From assembly GCA_900540865.1 (NCBI GenBank), contig UQHH01000068.1, forward strand, positions 1-9,160: a DNA stretch of 9,160 nt, written 5' to 3'. The notes below the pieces were generated by a model. That model had not been told where the DNA came from. It searched no databases and was given only the letters and a program-made list of their open reading frames with translations. This DNA is from an uncultured Oscillospiraceae bacterium. Lineage in GTDB: Bacteria; Bacillota; Clostridia; Oscillospirales; Acutalibacteraceae. Below, piece after piece: positions 6,130 to 9,160 of this stretch. The stretch's first letter is position 1, and the number at the start of each line of letters is the position of its first letter. A program made the position numbers and the translations under genes.

Positions 6130-6813
6130 ATGGATACTTCGATTATATTAAACTACCTAACCGGACTGCGTGAAAACAACAACCGAGAGTGGTACCATGC
6201 CCACAAAGCGGAATATCAAAAGGCAAACGGGCAATTTGAAGCGCTGGTGCAGGAGCTGATTTTCAGGATTGGGGAAACGGACGGTAGTATTTTACATAAC
6301 AATCCCAAAGACCTGACGTTCAAGCTCGTACGGGACACCCGCTTCAGCCGCGACAAATCCCCCTATAACCCGGCGTTTCGCGCGCATATTTCATCAAAGG
6401 GCAAGCTGCCCGTACCCGTGGGGTATTACATTATGATAAAGCCCGGCGGGGAATCCTTTTTGGGCGGCGGCCTGTTTGCGGATATGTTCAAGGACGCAAC
6501 CGCCATGGTACGCGATTATATCGCGGCTCACCCTAATGAATGGGAAGAAATCATCAGCGGCGCGGAATTTAAAGCGCTTTTCAGCGTGAGGGGAACCGCC
6601 TTGAAAAATGTTCCAAACGGTTACGACAAGGAGCATCCGCAGGCGCAGTACCTGAAGCATAAAAGCTGGTATCTGGAATACCCGGTCGGGGACGGCGAGA
6701 TTTTAAACGTGGAAGGCTTTCTTGAACACTCCGCCTCCATTTTCAGGCATATGAAGCCGTTTAATGACTATCTCAACCGCGCGCTTGCGGGGTTCCAAAT
6801 GCCGCAAAGATAA
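6130..6813 (+). CDS. DUF2461/TIGR02453 family protein
   Basis: A 227-residue cytoplasmic protein, close to the normal length of the family. Its ATG is 3 bases after the sigma factor stop, with AGGAGGG at 6116-6122. Family hallmarks are an N-terminal LNYLTGLRENNNREWYHAHK region (8-27), the central RDTRFSRDKSPYNPAFRAHI (68-87), GYYIMIKPGGESFLGGGLF (98-116) and a C-terminal W-Y-L-E segment (180-183). The family is widespread, but I know of no established biochemical role. Coupling to an ECF sigma factor suggests a shared response, or direct modulation of the sigma factor, which is inference. Confidence 0.88.
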   Translation: MDTSIILNYLTGLRENNNREWYHAHKAEYQKANGQFEALVQELIFRIGETDGSILHNNPKDLTFKLVRDTRFSRDKSPYNPAFRAHISSKGKLPVPVGYYIMIKPGGESFLGGGLFADMFKDATAMVRDYIAAHPNEWEEIISGAEFKALFSVRGTALKNVPNGYDKEHPQAQYLKHKSWYLEYPVGDGEILNVEGFLEHSASIFRHMKPFNDYLNRALAGFQMPQR

Positions 6814-6815
6814 CC

Positions 6816-6833
6816 GGCGGCATTACAGCCGCC
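6816..6833. other. GC-rich hairpin between convergent genes
   Basis: GGCGGC (6816-6821), loop ATTACA, GCCGCC (6828-6833) lies in the 26-base gap between the converging DUF2461 and MATE genes. There is no U-tail on either strand, so termination here would be weak or Rho-dependent. Confidence 0.4.
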
Positions 6834-6839
6834 CGCATA

Positions 6840-8192
6840 TTACGACGGTTTGCCCGCGGGCAGGCGCCTTTTCCAGAACCCGCCGCAGAAAAACACCACG
6901 CCTGCCGCCGCCGGAAGAAGCGGCGAAAGGCATTCCGCCCAATAAAGCCCCATATGTCCGAGCGCAAAGCCCTTTGTGAGAAGCAGGCTCAAACCTAGGC
7001 GCATGAAAATCGACTGCGCTATCGAGTTGAACATCGCAAAAGCGGCGTGCCCGGTACCCGTCGCGAACGAATCCACCGTGTACATTACGGCGTAAAACGC
7101 GCAGTTTACGTTGCAGCAAATACGCAGGTAGCGCACGCCTTCCTCGATTACCGCGGGGTTCGGGTCAAATAGGGCTGTGATTTGCGGCGCGAAAATAAGA
7201 ATCAGCGCGGTAACGGCAACCTGTACGGCAACGTTGATTTTAATTCCCGACGTACAGGACTTGCCCGCGCGTTTGAGCTTTCCCGCGCCAATATTTTGAC
7301 CCGCCATCGTCGTGACCGCCTGGCCGACCGCCCAGCAGGGCATGACGGCAAAGCTGTTGATTTTAAGGCCGACTCCCGCCGCCGCGGATACCGTTACGCC
7401 ATAAACGTTGAGCATCCCCGTAACCAGCAGGTAAGAGAGGTTCAGCACTACCATCTGAACGGCAGACGGCAGGCCGATTTTCAATATCGCGGTACATTTG
7501 TCTTTATAAATACGAAAGCTCCTGAGGCGGAAGTCAAAGATTTTTCCGCGTTTCCTGAAAAACAGTACGGCTATCCCAAAGGACGCGCCCTGAGACAAAA
7601 CGGTCGCAAATGCGGCGCCCGCCGTGCCCATGGAGCATGCGCCCACAAGCAGGAAATCGAGCCCGACATTGAGCACTGACGCGATTGCCACAAACACGAG
7701 CGGGCCGTTTGAATCCCCTAAACCGCGCAGCACGGAGCACACGGCATTGTAGCCGAACACGAAGACCGTGCCGCCGCAGATGACCGCCATGTACTGCTCC
7801 GCGTGCGGCAGCGCCTGTGCGGGGAGGTTCATCGCGCGCAATACAGGCCCGTAAAGCAGGTAGCCCGCCGCGGTGACGGCTAAAGCCGCGATAAACGATA
7901 CGGAAAAAAGCGTTCCCACCGACTGGCGGACGGCTTCCCCGTTGTTCGCCCCTTTAAATTGGGCGACCAGGACGCTTCCGCCCATTGTGACGCCCATGCA
8001 TATAGAGTTGATGATAAAGCAGAGCATAGCGGCGCTGCTGATGGCGGACAGGCCGGCGCTGCCGACAAAATGCCCGACAACCGCCATATCCGCAAGGTTA
8101 TAGCATGCCTGTAAAACGTTTGCGAAAAAGATGGGCATTGCAAACGCCAAAAGCTTTTTGGGTATGCTCCCAAAAGTAAAATCCTGTGCCAT
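6840..8192 (-). CDS. MATE family multidrug efflux transporter
   Basis: A complete 450-residue polytopic membrane protein with the length and about twelve hydrophobic segments expected of MATE transporters, which export cationic or aromatic compounds using Na+ or H+ gradients. The N-terminal signature is clear: LLAFAMPIFFANVLQACYNL, then ADMAVVGHFVGSAGLSAIS (about 14-52), and VAQFKGANN at 76-84. The second half repeats the pattern (LKIGLPSAVQ...). TAGGAGTGA lies about 8 bases before the ATG. No promoter is seen between the gene and the terminators at 8222-8302, so its mRNA probably starts at the strong promoter at 8499-8527 and reads through the leader. The divergent neighbour is yjdF, behind a putative azaaromatic riboswitch, so aromatic drug-like substrates are plausible. 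The substrate cannot be fixed from sequence. Confidence 0.93.
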   Translation of the reverse strand: MAQDFTFGSIPKKLLAFAMPIFFANVLQACYNLADMAVVGHFVGSAGLSAISSAAMLCFIINSICMGVTMGGSVLVAQFKGANNGEAVRQSVGTLFSVSFIAALAVTAAGYLLYGPVLRAMNLPAQALPHAEQYMAVICGGTVFVFGYNAVCSVLRGLGDSNGPLVFVAIASVLNVGLDFLLVGACSMGTAGAAFATVLSQGASFGIAVLFFRKRGKIFDFRLRSFRIYKDKCTAILKIGLPSAVQMVVLNLSYLLVTGMLNVYGVTVSAAAGVGLKINSFAVMPCWAVGQAVTTMAGQNIGAGKLKRAGKSCTSGIKINVAVQVAVTALILIFAPQITALFDPNPAVIEEGVRYLRICCNVNCAFYAVMYTVDSFATGTGHAAFAMFNSIAQSIFMRLGLSLLLTKGFALGHMGLYWAECLSPLLPAAAGVVFFCGGFWKRRLPAGKPS

Positions 8193-8221
8193 TTCGGTTC
8201 ACTCCTAATGAATAAGACTAT

Positions 8222-8246
8222 AAAAAGGGCAGACACATGCCTGCCC
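8222..8246 (-). terminator. Second intrinsic terminator before the MATE gene
   Basis: On the minus strand, GGGCAG (8246-8241) pairs with CTGCCC (8232-8227) around an 8-base loop, followed by TTTTT (8226-8222). It ends 30 bases before the MATE start codon. A small U-less hairpin (8250-8267, TGCGCT/AGCGCA) separates it from the larger terminator. Confidence 0.65.
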
Positions 8247-8266
8247 CTCTGCGCTTAAAACAGCGC

Positions 8267-8302
8267 AAAAAGGCCGCGGACGAAGCATCGTCCGCGGCCT
8301 TT
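8267..8302 (-). terminator. Strong intrinsic terminator in the MATE leader
   Basis: A perfect 15-bp stem, plus-strand arms 8269-8283 (AAAGGCCGCGGACGA) and 8288-8302 with a 4-base loop. On the minus strand it is followed by a run of five T (8271-8267). The plus-strand side has only the paired TTT followed by CAAAC, so it acts leftward. It would stop most transcripts from the 8499-8527 promoter before they reach the MATE gene. Confidence 0.85.
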
Positions 8303-8310
8303 CAAACACT

Positions 8311-8387
8311 CGCTTTCCGGCAAACGGCACAGCAAAACAAGGCATGGGGGTTCCATGCCGTTTTTCACACCGTTTGCCGGCAAAGCG
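8311..8387 (-). ncRNA. Long nested hairpin in the MATE leader RNA
   Basis: Plus-strand arms CGCTTTCCGGCAAACGG (8311-8327) and CCGTTTGCCGGCAAAGCG (8370-8387) are complementary over 17 bp with one bulged base. Inside them is a second perfect stem, GGCATGG (8341-8347), loop GGGTT, CCATGCC (8353-8359), and the flanking A-rich and T-rich strips can pair with one mismatch. The whole folds as one rod of roughly 30 bp, typical of a functional RNA and not of coding sequence. It lies between a leader ORF and the terminator. I do not recognise an Rfam class. Confidence 0.65.
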
Positions 8388-8400
8388 GGATAAGGATTCC

Positions 8401-8469
8401 TTATCCGTAAAGCCCCGTACAATGTTTCGCCGGTTCCATTGCAGGAGCAGTTACAATGCAAAGTCTCAT
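8401..8469 (-). CDS. Putative 22-residue leader peptide upstream of MATE
   Basis: A 22-codon ORF starting MRLCIVTAPA and ending HCTGLYG, with two cysteines (4 and 17). It begins 23 bases downstream of the expected start of transcription from a perfect promoter and has AAGGAAGG (8485-8478) 8 bases before the ATG. Its stop codon lies inside a hairpin made by the near-perfect palindrome GGATAAGGA-T-TCCTTATCC (8388-8406). It is therefore well placed to be a sensor ORF whose translation alters folding of the leader before the terminator, as for leader peptides of other drug-efflux or resistance genes. It could alternatively encode a small bioactive peptide. No homologue is known to me. Confidence 0.5.
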   Translation of the reverse strand: MRLCIVTAPAMEPAKHCTGLYG

Positions 8470-8498
8470 AACGCAAACCTTCCTTTTGGTATGGCCTG

Positions 8499-8527
8499 AT
8501 TATAACGCACGCGGTTTGCTTTGTCAA
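8499..8527 (-). promoter_or_regulatory. Consensus sigma-A promoter of the MATE leader
   Basis: On the minus strand, TTGACA (8527-8522) and TATAAT (8504-8499) are both perfect matches with exactly 17 bases between them. Such a promoter is strong by default, which makes the terminators downstream of it meaningful as control points. The expected start is near 8492. Confidence 0.9.
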
Positions 8528-8556
8528 ACCCGCTCTACAGGAATATCCTTCCGGTG

Positions 8557-8585
8557 TTGACATCAAAGCGCAAAGCGTCTAATAT
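8557..8585 (+). promoter_or_regulatory. Sigma-A promoter of yjdF
   Basis: TTGACA (8557-8562) and TAATAT (8580-8585) are spaced 17 bases apart, with expected start near 8592. It diverges from the MATE-leader promoter, the two -35 boxes lying 29 bases apart. Confidence 0.8.
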
Positions 8586-8591
8586 AAGGGC

Positions 8592-8709
8592 ACAAGGATA
8601 AAAACACGGCGCGGTTGGTAGTCCGCGCGCCGGAACACGCTTCCGGCCAGTAACCTGCCCTCCCATGGGTTGTCCGTTCTTTGCGTATTTTTTAATGGGA
8701 GGAATCATT
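8592..8709 (+). promoter_or_regulatory. Putative yjdF (azaaromatic) riboswitch leader
   Basis: The roughly 118-base leader between the promoter and a YjdF-family gene holds three helices. P-a is GCGCGG (8609-8614) with CCGCGC (8623-8628) around TTGGTAGT. P-b is GCCGGAA (8629-8635) with TTCCGGC (8641-8647) around CACGC. The third is CCTCCCAT (8659-8666) with ATGGGAGG (8695-8702), which buries the GGGAGG ribosome binding site 7 bases before the ATG. The yjdF motif RNA is known to precede DUF2992 genes in Firmicutes and to bind many azaaromatic compounds. The assignment rests on gene context and on the structured, SD-masking leader, not on a covariance-model match. Translational control is inferred from the SD pairing. 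Confidence 0.8.
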
Positions 8710-9160
8710 ATGGGCTTAACGAAAGCCAGGCTGACCGTGTTTTTTGAGGAGCCGTTTTACATTGCGCTTTATGAACGCACACAGGACGGCTATACGCAGG
8801 TATGCCGGGTCGTGTTCGGCAAAGAGCCGACGGACGCCGAAGTGTACGAGTATTTCCTCAGCAACTGGCAGCGGCTAAAATTCAGTCCGCCCGTTCCCGC
8901 GGGTACTGCTTCAGACATACGAAAAAACCCGAAGCGTATCCAAAGGGAAATCCACCGGCAGCTTTCCGGCAAAATGGCAGCCGGTACAAAATCGCAGCAG
9001 GCCTTAAAGCTCCAGCAGGAGCAGGCAAAGGCAGCGCGGCGCGACAACAAAAAACAGCACCGCGCGCTTGAAGAACAGAAAAGGTTTGAGCTGCGGCAGC
9101 AAAAAAGTAAATATCCACCGGCAAAGCCGGTGGCTTTGCAGAAACGCCTAAAAGGCTCTG
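8710..9160 (+). CDS. yjdF: YjdF family (DUF2992) protein, 3' end beyond window
   Basis: The frame is open from the ATG at 8710 (GGGAGG 7 bases upstream) to the window edge, 150 codons so far. The start MGLTKARLTVFFEEPFYIALYER, the block VCRVVFGKEPTDAEVYEYFL (31-50), LKFSPPV, NPKRIQREI (73-81), GTKSQQALKLQQEQ (92-105) and the basic, helical C-terminal part ending KRFELRQQK (124-132) are typical of YjdF. Its function is unknown. Its riboswitch implies a role in handling azaaromatic toxins or metabolites. The family normally ends soon after the FELRQQK block with a short Lys-rich tail. Here the frame continues from about residue 135 as YPPAKPVALQKRLKGS, encoded by a palindromic repeat, so the tail appears replaced. 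Confidence 0.92.
   Translation, partial: MGLTKARLTVFFEEPFYIALYERTQDGYTQVCRVVFGKEPTDAEVYEYFLSNWQRLKFSPPVPAGTASDIRKNPKRIQREIHRQLSGKMAAGTKSQQALKLQQEQAKAARRDNKKQHRALEEQKRFELRQQKSKYPPAKPVALQKRLKGS
9115..9156. repeat. Palindromic repeat (right copy) within the yjdF 3' end
   Basis: CCACCGGC (9115-9122), loop AAA, GCCGGTGG (9126-9133) form a perfect 8-bp hairpin. A smaller one follows: GCCT (9146-9149), AAA, AGGC (9153-9156). It resembles the hairpin pair at 4-40 in stem length, 3-base loop and partnering with a small stem, though there the small stem precedes the large one. It is read in frame as part of yjdF. Confidence 0.55.

Noticed and set aside
8255..8566. 103-codon minus-strand ORF covering the MATE leader
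   Set aside because: It starts upstream of the perfect -35/-10 boxes and runs through the promoter, the rod hairpin and the main terminator. The 22-codon ORF in another frame has a better RBS and position.
8802..9071. Plus- and minus-strand ORFs of 80-90 codons (8790-9124)
   Set aside because: Shadows of yjdF, whose in-frame reading from 8710 matches DUF2992 throughout.

Overview
The window looks like a chromosomal segment of a low-to-mid GC Firmicute, most likely a Clostridia member of the Oscillospirales/Ruminococcaceae type. The evidence is strong AGGAGG-type ribosome binding sites, sigma-A promoters, U-tailed terminators, a yjdF (DUF2992) gene, and SPFH/zinc-ribbon and YbaK proteins typical of that group. 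The lineage is inferred from gene content; no rRNA or tRNA gene is present to anchor it. No phage, transposase or CRISPR array is visible.

Layout, left to right. Palindromic repeats and a bidirectional terminator lie at 1-95. A minus-strand pair follows: a secreted protein of unknown function (355-945) and a small hydrophobic ORF (137-340). A plus-strand SPFH-domain protein with three C-terminal zinc ribbons (1302-2570) has its own promoter and ends at a bidirectional terminator. A minus-strand pair comes next: YbaK-type Cys-tRNA(Pro) deacylase (3479-3952), then an alpha/beta hydrolase (2616-3380). A structured 360-base gap (3953-4311) separates it from a plus-strand pair, an XRE regulator (4312-4806) and an 85-residue protein that appears to repeat the regulator's C-terminal domain (4812-5069), closed by a terminator at 5111-5145. 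An ECF-type sigma factor (5266-6126) is translationally coupled to a DUF2461/TIGR02453 protein (6130-6813), with no anti-sigma gene. This pair converges on a minus-strand MATE efflux pump (6840-8192).

The most interesting part is the right end. Two consensus-like promoters diverge at 8499-8585. The rightward one makes a roughly 118-base structured leader whose last helix covers the Shine-Dalgarno sequence of yjdF (8710 to beyond the window end). I interpret it as the azaaromatic-sensing yjdF riboswitch. The leftward one has perfect TTGACA and TATAAT boxes and makes a leader with a 22-codon ORF, a long nested hairpin and two intrinsic terminators, all before the MATE gene, which has no visible promoter of its own. 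Together these suggest a drug- or metabolite-responsive module in which an RNA sensor controls yjdF and a separate attenuator-like leader controls the pump.

The 3' end of yjdF reads into a palindromic repeat resembling one at the left edge of the window. The repeat seems to have replaced the usual C-terminus of YjdF.
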